NCBI GenBank assembly: GCA_016711215.1
Contig: JADJTL010000003.1
Span: 62,001-126,000, forward strand
From: Pseudomonadota bacterium
GTDB lineage: Bacteria > Myxococcota_A > Polyangia > GCA-2747355
DNA: 64,000 nt
Direction: 5' to 3'
Numbering within the stretch: the stretch's first letter is position 1; each line of letters starts with the position of its first letter. The translations under genes were made by a program, and so were the position numbers. Below are positions 9,130-17,152 of the stretch, one piece after another. Under the pieces are notes generated by a model. It was not told the origin of the DNA and did not search any database. It saw nothing but the letters and a program-made list of their open reading frames with translations.

Positions 9130-10833
9130 CTAGTTCTCCGCGAGGCGCGCGCGCGCCCGTTCGACGTCCTCGAGGAAGGGCGGGTGACTCGCGAGCAGGG
9201 CACGGTACTGCAGCTTGGCGGCACCGGCCGCCCCCGCCGCCCAAAGCGCGTCGCCGGCCAAGATCTGCGCCTGGGGCAGCGCTGGTGCGATCTGCTCGAC
9301 GCGCTCGGCCATCGCCGCCGCCGCTGCCCAAGCCCCGGCCCGCGCCAGCTCACGGGCGCGCACGAGCTCCTCGCGGGCCAGCCGCCACCGCAAGAGCTCG
9401 GCGCCACCGAGCGTGGCGTCGGCGGGCAACGCCTGCGCGAGTTGGCCCGCCTGCACGGGCAGACCGAAGATCGGCTTGAGGTCGATCGCCGCAAAGGGCC
9501 CGGACAGCAGCGGTCCTCCCGTAGTCCAGAACACCAGCTCGCGCAGATCCACCACGCCAGCGGCGCTGAAGCCGAGCGCGTCGAGGGCCTGCGGATGCCC
9601 TGGGGCCAGCGGCGCGCCACCAGGCCCCGCTCGGTCGCGCAGCAGGCGGAGCGCAAAGCCCGCATCGAAGCGCCCCGCACCGCGCCGCAGCAGCTCAGCC
9701 ACGCGCCTGCCGCGGGCCTCGCTCGTCGAATAACGACGGACCCGGTCATTGCTCGCATCGGCCTCGAAGCGTTCGTCCTGCAGATGGTTGACCATGGCGA
9801 TCAGCTGGCGAGCATCCGTCCGCAGCACGACCCGGTCGGGGGACCATTCGAGGATCGCAACCTCATTCGTCTTGCCGTCGGCGACCAGCAACGAGCCCGC
9901 GCCCATCCGTGGGGTGCGCTGCACCAGCTTCAGCGCCTCACCCAGGCTGCCCGCGCGTTCCAGCAGCTCGCGCACCAGCGGCAAGAGGGGAATCCCCGAC
10001 TGCAGCCCGCCATCCGTCCGCGCGGGGCAGCCAGCGATCAGCAGCCGGCGGGCGTTGACGCCCATCGGGACCCCGGTGGCACCGGCCCAACCGAGCGCCA
10101 CGAAGGGCAGGCCCGCCCGGGGCCGCACGACCAGCACGACCCGACGCTGAGCCGCGCGACCGACGCCCGGGTCGATCGAGTAGCCGACCACCACGCGCCC
10201 GTCCACGCTGCCGCCGCGCCAGCCCGCAGCCGCGAGGCAACGCCAGGCCTCGGCGCCCGACGGCTCGCGTCGCAGCGCCAGCTCGGGAAGCGCATGATAG
10301 GAGACGAGGCGCTGAAAGGGCGTGGCGGGGAGAGGCTCCGTTTCGACGATCTGCGCCGAGAGCGCGGCCATTTCGAGCAACTGCGCCGCGGGTACCGCAT
10401 GCGCGAGCCCGCGAAGCTGCCAGCGCAAGCGCTGATCGCCCCACCAGCGGGCAAGCGCGCCACGCCCCGCCTCGTGCCGGTCACGCGCGAGCTCGCGATC
10501 GAGCGCCCCCAGCCACGGCGCCACGAGCTGCCCGTGGGCCCGCCCGAGCGCCTGCGGATCGCCGGCGAGATGAAGCTGCCAAACACCGTCTCGCTGCTCG
10601 GCCCAGCCCTGACCGACGAGCAAGCGTACACCGCTCGGCGTGAGCTCGCTGCGCAGGCGACCGACCTCCGCCTGCGCGCGCTCGTCCTCGGGCGCGGGGA
10701 ACTCGGTCCAGCGGCGCAGCGCCGTCAGCACCAGGACGATTGCCACCACGACGAGCAGCGCCGCGCGCAGCAGGCGACGCCACAGCAGCTTGCGCCGTTC
10801 ACGTGGGCTACGACTGTTTCCGCGAAGGGCCAT
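9130..10833 (-). CDS. C45-type Ntn hydrolase / acyltransferase-like protein, membrane-anchored
   Basis: 567 aa from ATG 10833. The longer frame to 11277 runs through the neighbouring gene and is rejected. One N-terminal membrane helix (LLRAALLVVVAIVLVLTAL) follows a basic start, so the bulk is probably periplasmic. The segment GDPQALGRAHGQLVAPWLG, then AWRCLAAAGWRGGSVDGRVVV, matches the C45/phospholipase-B-like layout. In that family a Cys becomes the N-terminal nucleophile after self-cleavage; here the candidate is the Cys of WRCLAAAG. Later SLLVADGKTNEVAILEW and IAMVNHLQDERF fit the fold. A helical TPR-like tail of about 80 residues ends the protein. Natural substrates of such enzymes are acyl-amides. 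It probably forms an operon with the zinc-ribbon/FHA gene 34 bases upstream. Confidence 0.8.
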   Translation of the reverse strand: MALRGNSRSPRERRKLLWRRLLRAALLVVVAIVLVLTALRRWTEFPAPEDERAQAEVGRLRSELTPSGVRLLVGQGWAEQRDGVWQLHLAGDPQALGRAHGQLVAPWLGALDRELARDRHEAGRGALARWWGDQRLRWQLRGLAHAVPAAQLLEMAALSAQIVETEPLPATPFQRLVSYHALPELALRREPSGAEAWRCLAAAGWRGGSVDGRVVVGYSIDPGVGRAAQRRVVLVVRPRAGLPFVALGWAGATGVPMGVNARRLLIAGCPARTDGGLQSGIPLLPLVRELLERAGSLGEALKLVQRTPRMGAGSLLVADGKTNEVAILEWSPDRVVLRTDARQLIAMVNHLQDERFEADASNDRVRRYSTSEARGRRVAELLRRGAGRFDAGFALRLLRDRAGPGGAPLAPGHPQALDALGFSAAGVVDLRELVFWTTGGPLLSGPFAAIDLKPIFGLPVQAGQLAQALPADATLGGAELLRWRLAREELVRARELARAGAWAAAAAMAERVEQIAPALPQAQILAGDALWAAGAAGAAKLQYRALLASHPPFLEDVERARARLAEN

Positions 10834-10867
10834 GCGCGCCGCTAGCCGGCTCGGTAGGGGCGCGGCG

Positions 10868-12172
10868 TCACAGGAGCTCGAAGCGGAAGAGCTGATCGCC
10901 GAGCCGCAGCTGATCACCGCTGCGCAGCGCAGCCTCACCGCGCAAGCGCAGGTAGGTGCCGTTGGAGCTGCCCAGGTCATGCAGCTCCGCGCGCTGGCCG
11001 TCGAAGGCGATCGCCACATGGCGGCGCGACATGAACTCGTCGTCAGGGAAACAAATGTCCGGCCCCTCGCGCCCGATCGCCACCCGCGGTCGGTGGAGGT
11101 AGTGGCAATCGCGATAGACCCCGGCGACGGAGAGCTGACGCAAGCGCGCCCAGGGGTGATTGATCGGCGAGCCAAAGAGCAGCACGCCATCCTGCAGCGC
11201 GGGTCCGAGATTGCGCTCGCTCTCCGCGACGCGGTCGAAGCGAAAGACCTGCCGCCCGACCAAGATGCGATCCCCATCCTGTAGCGTCTCTGGCTCCCTC
11301 ACGCGCAGATAGATGCCATTACCTGCCGGCTGCAGGCATTGCACCAACCAGGCGCCCCCGCGCGACAGGAAGCGCCCGTGACGCTCCGCGAGATAGGGAT
11401 CGTCAGGGAAGCTCATCCGTCCTGCAGTGCGCCCAATGTCGAAGGAGACCTCGTCGATCTCGTAGGCTGCTCCATCGCTGCCGTCGCGTCGCACGGTGAC
11501 CAGGCGCGCAGCCACCGCTGGGCGCAGTCCCGGCTGCGGGTAATCACCCGTTCCCGAGACGGCAGCGACGGCGCCCACGGCCTGCGTCGGCGGCAGCGCG
11601 CTCGAGACGCCCGGCGACGCCACGTCGCGCGCCAGCTCTATTGCCGAGGCGCTTGGCCGGGCAGCGCTGGCGAGCGACCGCTCGGCCTCGCCCGACTGCT
11701 TGGCCGCTTCGACTGCCGCTTCGACTGCCGCCTCACCTGCCGCTTCACCCGCCGCGGCCTTGAGCGGTGCCAGCGGGACCGCCTCGACGTCGCGCTCCGT
11801 GCGCTGCGACGCTTCGAACTCGCTGACGGCCGGCCCGCGAACGAGGGGCGGCGAGGCCGCGGGCGCGGGCGCATCGGCGTCGCCGCTGCGGCTGCTGGCG
11901 GCGGAAAAGGCCGCGACCTGGGCAGGCGCCGCGGCAGCCGGAAGGCCCGTGCCGCATTGCGTGCAGAAGCGCATCGTTGGCGCGTTGAGCGCGCCGCACT
12001 GCCCACAGCGGCGATCGATCGCCGTATCGTCCAGCGCCTCGCCGGCCAGGGCCGCGGAGGCGCCCGCCGCCTGGTCGGCGGCGGAGCCCGATTGCCCGAG
12101 CGCCCGGCCGCAGGCCCGACAGAAGCGGAAGTCGGACCGATTCTCAACCCCACAGCTCGGACAACCTCGCAT
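10868..12172 (-). CDS. Double zinc-ribbon, double FHA protein
   Basis: 434 aa from ATG 12172, preceded by GAGAGGAA. Two zinc ribbons open the protein: CPSCGVENRSDFRFCRACG and CGQCGALNAPTMRFCTQCG. An Ala/Pro-rich linker of about 110 residues follows. Then come two forkhead-associated domains (about 225-320 and 340-434), the second ending SRRHVAIAF, LHDLGSSNGTYLRLRGE and LRLGDQLFRF. FHA domains bind phosphothreonine. The first FHA is more divergent (AERHGRFLSRGGAW). It is cytosolic because no signal or helix is seen. It heads an operon with the Ntn hydrolase and is one of three FHA proteins in the window, so it is a plausible reader of Ser/Thr-kinase signals such as those from the PEGA kinase at 26-28 kb. 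Confidence 0.9.
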   Translation of the reverse strand: MRGCPSCGVENRSDFRFCRACGRALGQSGSAADQAAGASAALAGEALDDTAIDRRCGQCGALNAPTMRFCTQCGTGLPAAAAPAQVAAFSAASSRSGDADAPAPAASPPLVRGPAVSEFEASQRTERDVEAVPLAPLKAAAGEAAGEAAVEAAVEAAKQSGEAERSLASAARPSASAIELARDVASPGVSSALPPTQAVGAVAAVSGTGDYPQPGLRPAVAARLVTVRRDGSDGAAYEIDEVSFDIGRTAGRMSFPDDPYLAERHGRFLSRGGAWLVQCLQPAGNGIYLRVREPETLQDGDRILVGRQVFRFDRVAESERNLGPALQDGVLLFGSPINHPWARLRQLSVAGVYRDCHYLHRPRVAIGREGPDICFPDDEFMSRRHVAIAFDGQRAELHDLGSSNGTYLRLRGEAALRSGDQLRLGDQLFRFELL

Positions 12173-12248
12173 CCCGTTTTCCTCTCTTGCCGTGCCAGCG
12201 CAACTGGGCTATAGGAGTGACGCCAATTAGCTGAAAGAAAGTAGCAAT

Positions 12249-13487
12249 TTGGCATCTCCACGTCAACGCAACCAAGCAACGCATGAGGCGCGGCGCCGAA
12301 CTGGCCGCGACGGGTCTGGCAGCGACTGGACTGCCGCAGTCGCACGCCCCAGGCAAGCCACGCCGCGCTGCTGCCCGCGGCGGGCGTTCCTCGCCTGCGC
12401 TTTTGCCGTTTTCGCGCTCTGCTTTGGCGCCTGCGGCCCCATCGTCGGAGCCGCGGCCTTCCGCTCGCGTCCCGATGCCGCCCAGCGGGGTCGGCCGCTC
12501 GGCCCTTTCCAGGGCCGCGTCGTCGATGCGGAGACCGGCCGCCCGATCGAGCGCGCGAGGGTGCTTTGCAGCTGGAGTTTTGTGCGCGGCCTCGGCGCGG
12601 TGGCACCCGAGGCTAACCGGGCGTTCAAGGGCGAAACCGACCTCGATGGCGTCTACCGCATCCCTGAGCTCAAGGACCTCCCAGGTGGCCTGAGCACCCG
12701 CCTGGCGCGGACCACACTGCTGATCTACCACCCCAACTATGTGGCCTACCGCTCGGACTTCGCCTTCGCGCCACGGCTGCACCGCCGCGATTTCGCTCAA
12801 CGTGGCAACGTGGTGCGACTCTCGCACTTTGGCAGCGAGCTTTCACACGCCCGTCACCTGCTCTTCTTGGGGGGCGACGCAGGGATCCGCGGAGCCACCC
12901 CGCGCGAGCGGAGCCGCGCCGCGATGGAGCTCGATCAACCCGCCCTCAGCGCGACGACCCGCTCAGACGAGGTCGCCGCAACCGGGACGGAGGCCGCGCC
13001 CGAGGCGGCCGCGCCTGCCTGGGCCGAGCTGTTGCTGGCGACCGAGGACGTGCAGGCCGTGACCGGCTACCACGGCGCCTTCACGCGGCAACGCTTGGCG
13101 GAGGCCGGCGACGCCACCGACACGCTGCACCTGCAGGCCGAAGGTCAGGGTGAGCGCCACGACGTCGCGCTGCGCCTCTGGCGTCGATCGCCAGAGGATT
13201 TGGTGGCTAAGCTCGAGGGCCTGCGCGAGGAGTTGCCAGGGAGTCGCCCCCTCTCAGGGTTGGCCGACCGCGCCCTGGTGGTCGCCCAGGAGGACATTCG
13301 CGGCGTCGCCTTTCTCGACGCCGAACACGCGGCGCTCGTGCTCTTGACCTGCGGCCGCGCGCAATGCCGAAGCGAGGCGCAGGCCGTGAGCTTGGCCCGC
13401 CGCGCGGCTGCGCGCCTCTCGCGGCTGCCGCGCTGGGACGCGACGCCGCCGGCAGCCTCCGACGCGACGCCGGCGGTGGAGCCATGA
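12249..13487 (+). CDS. Lipoprotein with carboxypeptidase-regulatory-like domain
   Basis: 412 aa if the TTG at 12249 is used. No ATG, GTG or other TTG lies between it and the signal, so the start is uncertain and the basic leader is long (about 46 aa). The signal core AFLACAFAVFALCFGAC gives a lipobox Cys at about 62. FQGRVVDAETGRPIERARVLC and GVYRIPEL are typical of the CarboxypepD_reg beta-sandwich. The C-terminal half has no recognised domain and seems to score something by strand-helix repeats (VAQEDIRGVAFLDAEHAALVLLTCG). The stop overlaps the next gene's start (ATGA). It is the first gene of a three-gene exported cassette. It diverges from the FHA gene across about 76 AT-richer bases that probably hold both promoters. 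Confidence 0.75.
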   Translation: MASPRQRNQATHEARRRTGRDGSGSDWTAAVARPRQATPRCCPRRAFLACAFAVFALCFGACGPIVGAAAFRSRPDAAQRGRPLGPFQGRVVDAETGRPIERARVLCSWSFVRGLGAVAPEANRAFKGETDLDGVYRIPELKDLPGGLSTRLARTTLLIYHPNYVAYRSDFAFAPRLHRRDFAQRGNVVRLSHFGSELSHARHLLFLGGDAGIRGATPRERSRAAMELDQPALSATTRSDEVAATGTEAAPEAAAPAWAELLLATEDVQAVTGYHGAFTRQRLAEAGDATDTLHLQAEGQGERHDVALRLWRRSPEDLVAKLEGLREELPGSRPLSGLADRALVVAQEDIRGVAFLDAEHAALVLLTCGRAQCRSEAQAVSLARRAAARLSRLPRWDATPPAASDATPAVEP

Positions 13488-15073
13488 CCACCCGCACCAC
13501 CCTCGCCCCGCGGCCCCAGGGCCGCGCGCGCGGGAACGCGCTGGCGGCACGGCATGCTTTGGCCCGCGCCCTCGCCCCCTTGCTGCTGCTCGCGCTGATG
13601 GGTCCCGCCGCGGCCTTTGACGGGCCGACGACGCACGCTGGGCTGACCGGCGAGGCGGTGCTGCGGAGCGGGGTCCATCAGCTTCTCCGGACGCTCGGCC
13701 AGCCGCAGGGGCTCTTTGCGTCACTGGGCCTCGGCCCGGTCGCGCTGGCCGCTTCGGCTGGCGAGCTGCAGCGTCTGCGCGTTGATCTATCCCGCCTCGA
13801 CGCCGCCGAAGGCTACCGTCCGGGCGACGATGGCGTGCAAACCGCGCTCGGCTGGATCACCGCGGGCAGCGTGCTGGCGGGGCTTCCGGCGCAGCTCGAG
13901 CGCCATCACTTTCTCGACCCGGTGACGCAGCGTGGGCTCGACCAAGGGCAATGGGGCACGAGTGCCGCCGCGGCAACGCTGGCGACGATCGAGGGCGGCG
14001 AGCAGCTTCGCGCGCTGCTTGCCGGCGTCGGCTTCGACCTGAGCGGCATGGCGGCGCCGGCCTGGCTGCGGGCCGCAGACAACCGCTTCTCGGTCGATGC
14101 GCTCTTCTTCCACCTCGAGGGCGCGACGCGCGCACGCGCTAGGCCGGCGCGCGAACAGCATCTGGTGCTCGCGCTGCTCGCGCTGGGAGGCGTCCTGCAC
14201 CTCCTGCAGGACATGGGCTCACCGGCGCACGTGCGCAACGACTTCGCCCCGGGCATGCTCGACCGGCTCGGCGGAAGCGTCTTCGACCGCGGCTCGGCCT
14301 TTGAGCGCTTCGTCGCACGCCGCTATGGGCGCGTTGGATTGCAAGCGCAGGCCGACCGCGCCGCCCGCCAGCCGACGATCACCCGCCCAAACCTCCGCGC
14401 GTTCTTCAGCGCGGCAGACTGGCAAGGCCTGGCGGACCTGACCCACGCGCGCTTCTTCTCGCCCGGCACGCTGCCTCGATCGCTGCCGATCGGTTTACAC
14501 GCCAGCGCCGCGACCGTCCATCGAGCGCTTTCGCGCGACCTGCGTTACGCGGCGCCGGCGCTGGCGCCGATCGACCTTGGCTGCGCGCGTGCGCGGGTGT
14601 GCTACGCCCGGGGTCCCGAGGGCGCGCAGCTCGCCTATCGCGTCGATGCTCACGATCGACTGCAGTTCTGGCTCGACGATCGCTGTCACGCCGCGACCGC
14701 CCGCGACACGCTGCAACGCGTGCTGCGCTACACGCTCGGGCTGCTGGCCCATTTGCTGCGCGGCGCGCTCGCGCTCGAGCCGCTGACCTCGGGCGGGGTG
14801 GCCGTCCGTCACCTCGGACCCGCGCTTGGTCGCGGCCAGCTGAGCTGGTGGGTCGAGGACCTGGAGGGCAACCGACGCCTGCTGACCGAACGAACCCTGG
14901 ACCGCGATCAGCGCCAGAGCGGCGCGCTGGTCGACGACCTCTCCGCGCAGCAGGTTAGCGCGCTCAGCGCCGACCCGCGCGCGCGGCGCCTGCTCGCGCA
15001 GCTCAGTGGCCGCGACCGGCAGGGCGATCCGCTGCTGGCGGTCGCCAGCATGCCGCTCCGTCCCGGACGTTAG
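13484..15073 (+). CDS. Exported zinc-dependent phospholipase C / P1 nuclease-like protein
   Basis: 529 aa from ATG 13484, which overlaps the previous stop; an upstream extension to 13364 is a read-through. The signal peptide is LAPLLLLALMGPAAA, with cleavage before FDGPTTHAGLT. HHFLDP (about residue 140) and GGVLHLLQDMGSPAHVRNDF (about 235-254) match the His/Asp zinc-ligand pattern of the phospholipase C / S1-P1 nuclease superfamily. The remaining roughly 250 residues are helical then beta-like and not recognised. It is probably secreted or periplasmic. Lipid or nucleic-acid substrate cannot be decided. It lies between the lipoprotein and the E1-like gene, and coupling to the first suggests shared expression. 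Confidence 0.8.
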   Translation: MTTRTTLAPRPQGRARGNALAARHALARALAPLLLLALMGPAAAFDGPTTHAGLTGEAVLRSGVHQLLRTLGQPQGLFASLGLGPVALAASAGELQRLRVDLSRLDAAEGYRPGDDGVQTALGWITAGSVLAGLPAQLERHHFLDPVTQRGLDQGQWGTSAAAATLATIEGGEQLRALLAGVGFDLSGMAAPAWLRAADNRFSVDALFFHLEGATRARARPAREQHLVLALLALGGVLHLLQDMGSPAHVRNDFAPGMLDRLGGSVFDRGSAFERFVARRYGRVGLQAQADRAARQPTITRPNLRAFFSAADWQGLADLTHARFFSPGTLPRSLPIGLHASAATVHRALSRDLRYAAPALAPIDLGCARARVCYARGPEGAQLAYRVDAHDRLQFWLDDRCHAATARDTLQRVLRYTLGLLAHLLRGALALEPLTSGGVAVRHLGPALGRGQLSWWVEDLEGNRRLLTERTLDRDQRQSGALVDDLSAQQVSALSADPRARRLLAQLSGRDRQGDPLLAVASMPLRPGR

Positions 15074-15232
15074 GAGCGCCCCATCGACCCGCACCACCGA
15101 ACGCGCGCCGGCTCTTGCCCCTCCAGGGTCGAGCGTGCGCCGCGGCGCTGCTCCGCGAGGCGCGGCACCCTCACCAAGCGGCCCGGCCGCCGCCCAGCCT
15201 TTGGCGCCAGCGCGCAAGCGAGCGGCTGCCTC

Positions 15233-17152
15233 GTGGCCGCGCTGATGCTGGGACTGCTGCTCCTGCCGAGCACTCCGGCGCGCGCGCAGCCCGCGTCGGA
15301 TGCCCCGCGCGGCTTCACGGCTGAGGAGCTGCTTCGGCTTCAGTCGCAGGGAGCCGACGCCGACGCCGCGTTGGTGGCGCGCTACCGTCGGGCGATCTTC
15401 CAGCGCAACCTCCGCTTCACGGCGAGCCAAGATCGCGTGCTCCAGGACAGCACGCTGGCGGTGGCGGGGGCCACGACGGAGCTCGGCTGGCTCAGCGCCG
15501 AGCTCCTCACCCGCCTTGGGGTGGGCGCGCTGCGCTTGAGCGAACTCGGCCAGACCGAGGTTGAGCGCGAGCTTGGGCAGACCGCCCCGGCGCGCGGATC
15601 GATCGAGGCGCTCGTTGCCTACCTGCGGCAGCTCAACCCCTCGCTGCAGCTCGAGGTCACGGAGGGCGCTGGCCCACGCGAACTCGCCGAGCTCGCGCGG
15701 GGCGCCGCGCTGGTCCTCGATGTGCTGCCCAACGCTGCGCCAGATAGTCGCTGGGCCTTACACCATGCGGCGCGGCTCAGGCATGTGCCCGTGATCCAGG
15801 CGCTGACGCTGGGCGACGGCGCGCGCCTCGCGCGCTTCGAGCCGGGCGGGCCGACCCACAGCGAGGTGATGGGGCTAAGCGAGGGCGAGGATCACGCGTC
15901 GCAGGTCGCGCGCACGGCAGCCGGAGCCCAGCCGGCCGCCCGCGCGCAGCTCCTCGCCACCCCGAGAGCGCGAGCGACGATCGCCGAGGCCGCCCTCCGA
16001 CCCTCGGCGTTTTCCGCGATCGGCATGGCGGCCGCGCTGCTGACCGATGCGACGATGGCGCGCGTGCTCGGGCTCCCCGGCCTGCCGCCTGCACCGCAGC
16101 TGACCTTTCTCGATCCCTCCACGGGCAGCTTCCACACGGGCGCCACGTTGGCCCCGACACTTTGGATGAAGAGCGGCACGCTCACGCAGGCTCCGGCCGA
16201 GGCCTGGTCGCGCCTCGCCGACAAGGGCATCGGCATCTTCGGCGCTGGCGCGGTCGGCGGCTGGGTCGCGTGGATCCTCGCCCGCACCACCGCCCAGCTC
16301 GCTCCCCAGGTGGCCTATCGTCTGCGACTCGTCGACGGCGATAGCTATGATTGGCCCAACATCCAACGCCAGCTCGGCGCCGAGCTCAGGACCATCGGTC
16401 AGGCCAAGGTCGAGGTGCTCGCCTCGCTGCTCGCCGCCCTCGGGGCCGGAGCGCCCACCGTGGAGGCGCGCAAGCAGATGCTCGGGGCCGACGACGCCGA
16501 TGCGCTGCTGGCGGGTCTCGACGCTGTCATTCCTGCCGTCGATATCTTTGCCGAGCCGGCGCGCCAGGCACTCTGCGACGCGGCGGGCCGCGCCGGGCTG
16601 CCCTTCCTCGACCGCGGGCCCTTCGGCCGCGGGAGCGCCGGGGGCCTCTTCCTGCCGCGCGATGGCCTCTGGAGCGCGCTGACGGGCAGCGATCCTGCTC
16701 ACATGAACGCAACCGAAATGCTGGCTCGCCACATGCTTGTCGTAGCGGGCGGCCTCGGCACGCATCTTCACTACATGCGCACGCCGACGATCAAGCCCCA
16801 GGTCGACCTCGCGAAGGGCCGCGCGCCCTCGCTAGCCAGCGCCTGTGTGCTCACGGCCGCGTTGACGAGTCACCAGACCCTGGCGCACCTCCTTGGCCTG
16901 CCCACGCCCTCGACCTTGACGCAGGTCGATCCCTTTCACTCGGGCAAGAGCCGCGCCTATCCGATTCGCGGCAACGCGTCGCTTTGGCGCCGTGCCCTGC
17001 TCGCCGTCGTGATCAGGGCCGCGCTAGCGGTCCATTGCCCCAACAGGGGCCCCAACAGGGGCCAAACGCCGCGCCGCCTCGTGACGCCCTCCGAGGCGAG
17101 GTCGGCGCGGGCGCCGCGAACTGGCGGCGGCGCGGCCGCTAGCGCTCCTTGA
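15233..17152 (+). CDS. Tandem ThiF/E1-like protein with apparent signal peptide
   Basis: 639 aa from GTG 15233 (ATG 15245 is an alternative). Residues about 1-18 read like a signal peptide (LMLGLLLLPSTPARA, then QPASD). An N-terminal E1-like domain (about 50-195) keeps the shape (FQRNLRFTASQDRVLQDSTL, LTRLGVGALRLSEL, LRQLNPSLQLEV) but lacks the GxGxxG loop and the Arg finger. The second ThiF domain (about 325-470) has the full nucleotide-binding set: GIFGAGAVGGW, VDGDSYDWPNIQRQLG and the Lys of GQAKVEV. E1-like enzymes adenylate a C-terminal glycine using ATP, which is absent from the periplasm, so either the leader is not a signal or the protein is no longer an enzyme. No ubiquitin-like, E2 or JAB-type partner is nearby. 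The 3' end overlaps the convergent FHA gene by 14 bases. Confidence 0.78.
   Translation: MAALMLGLLLLPSTPARAQPASDAPRGFTAEELLRLQSQGADADAALVARYRRAIFQRNLRFTASQDRVLQDSTLAVAGATTELGWLSAELLTRLGVGALRLSELGQTEVERELGQTAPARGSIEALVAYLRQLNPSLQLEVTEGAGPRELAELARGAALVLDVLPNAAPDSRWALHHAARLRHVPVIQALTLGDGARLARFEPGGPTHSEVMGLSEGEDHASQVARTAAGAQPAARAQLLATPRARATIAEAALRPSAFSAIGMAAALLTDATMARVLGLPGLPPAPQLTFLDPSTGSFHTGATLAPTLWMKSGTLTQAPAEAWSRLADKGIGIFGAGAVGGWVAWILARTTAQLAPQVAYRLRLVDGDSYDWPNIQRQLGAELRTIGQAKVEVLASLLAALGAGAPTVEARKQMLGADDADALLAGLDAVIPAVDIFAEPARQALCDAAGRAGLPFLDRGPFGRGSAGGLFLPRDGLWSALTGSDPAHMNATEMLARHMLVVAGGLGTHLHYMRTPTIKPQVDLAKGRAPSLASACVLTAALTSHQTLAHLLGLPTPSTLTQVDPFHSGKSRAYPIRGNASLWRRALLAVVIRAALAVHCPNRGPNRGQTPRRLVTPSEARSARAPRTGGGAAASAP

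Noticed and set aside
9109..10845. Long plus-strand open frame (578 codons) opposite the Ntn hydrolase
   Set aside because: Composition is Arg/Ala/Pro-rich with no domain. It is the mirror of a gene with clear motifs and third-position GC bias on the minus strand.
9130..11277. Extended 715-codon form of the Ntn hydrolase
   Set aside because: The extra 148 codons run through the FHA gene in the wrong frame; the ATG at 10833 precedes a natural membrane anchor.
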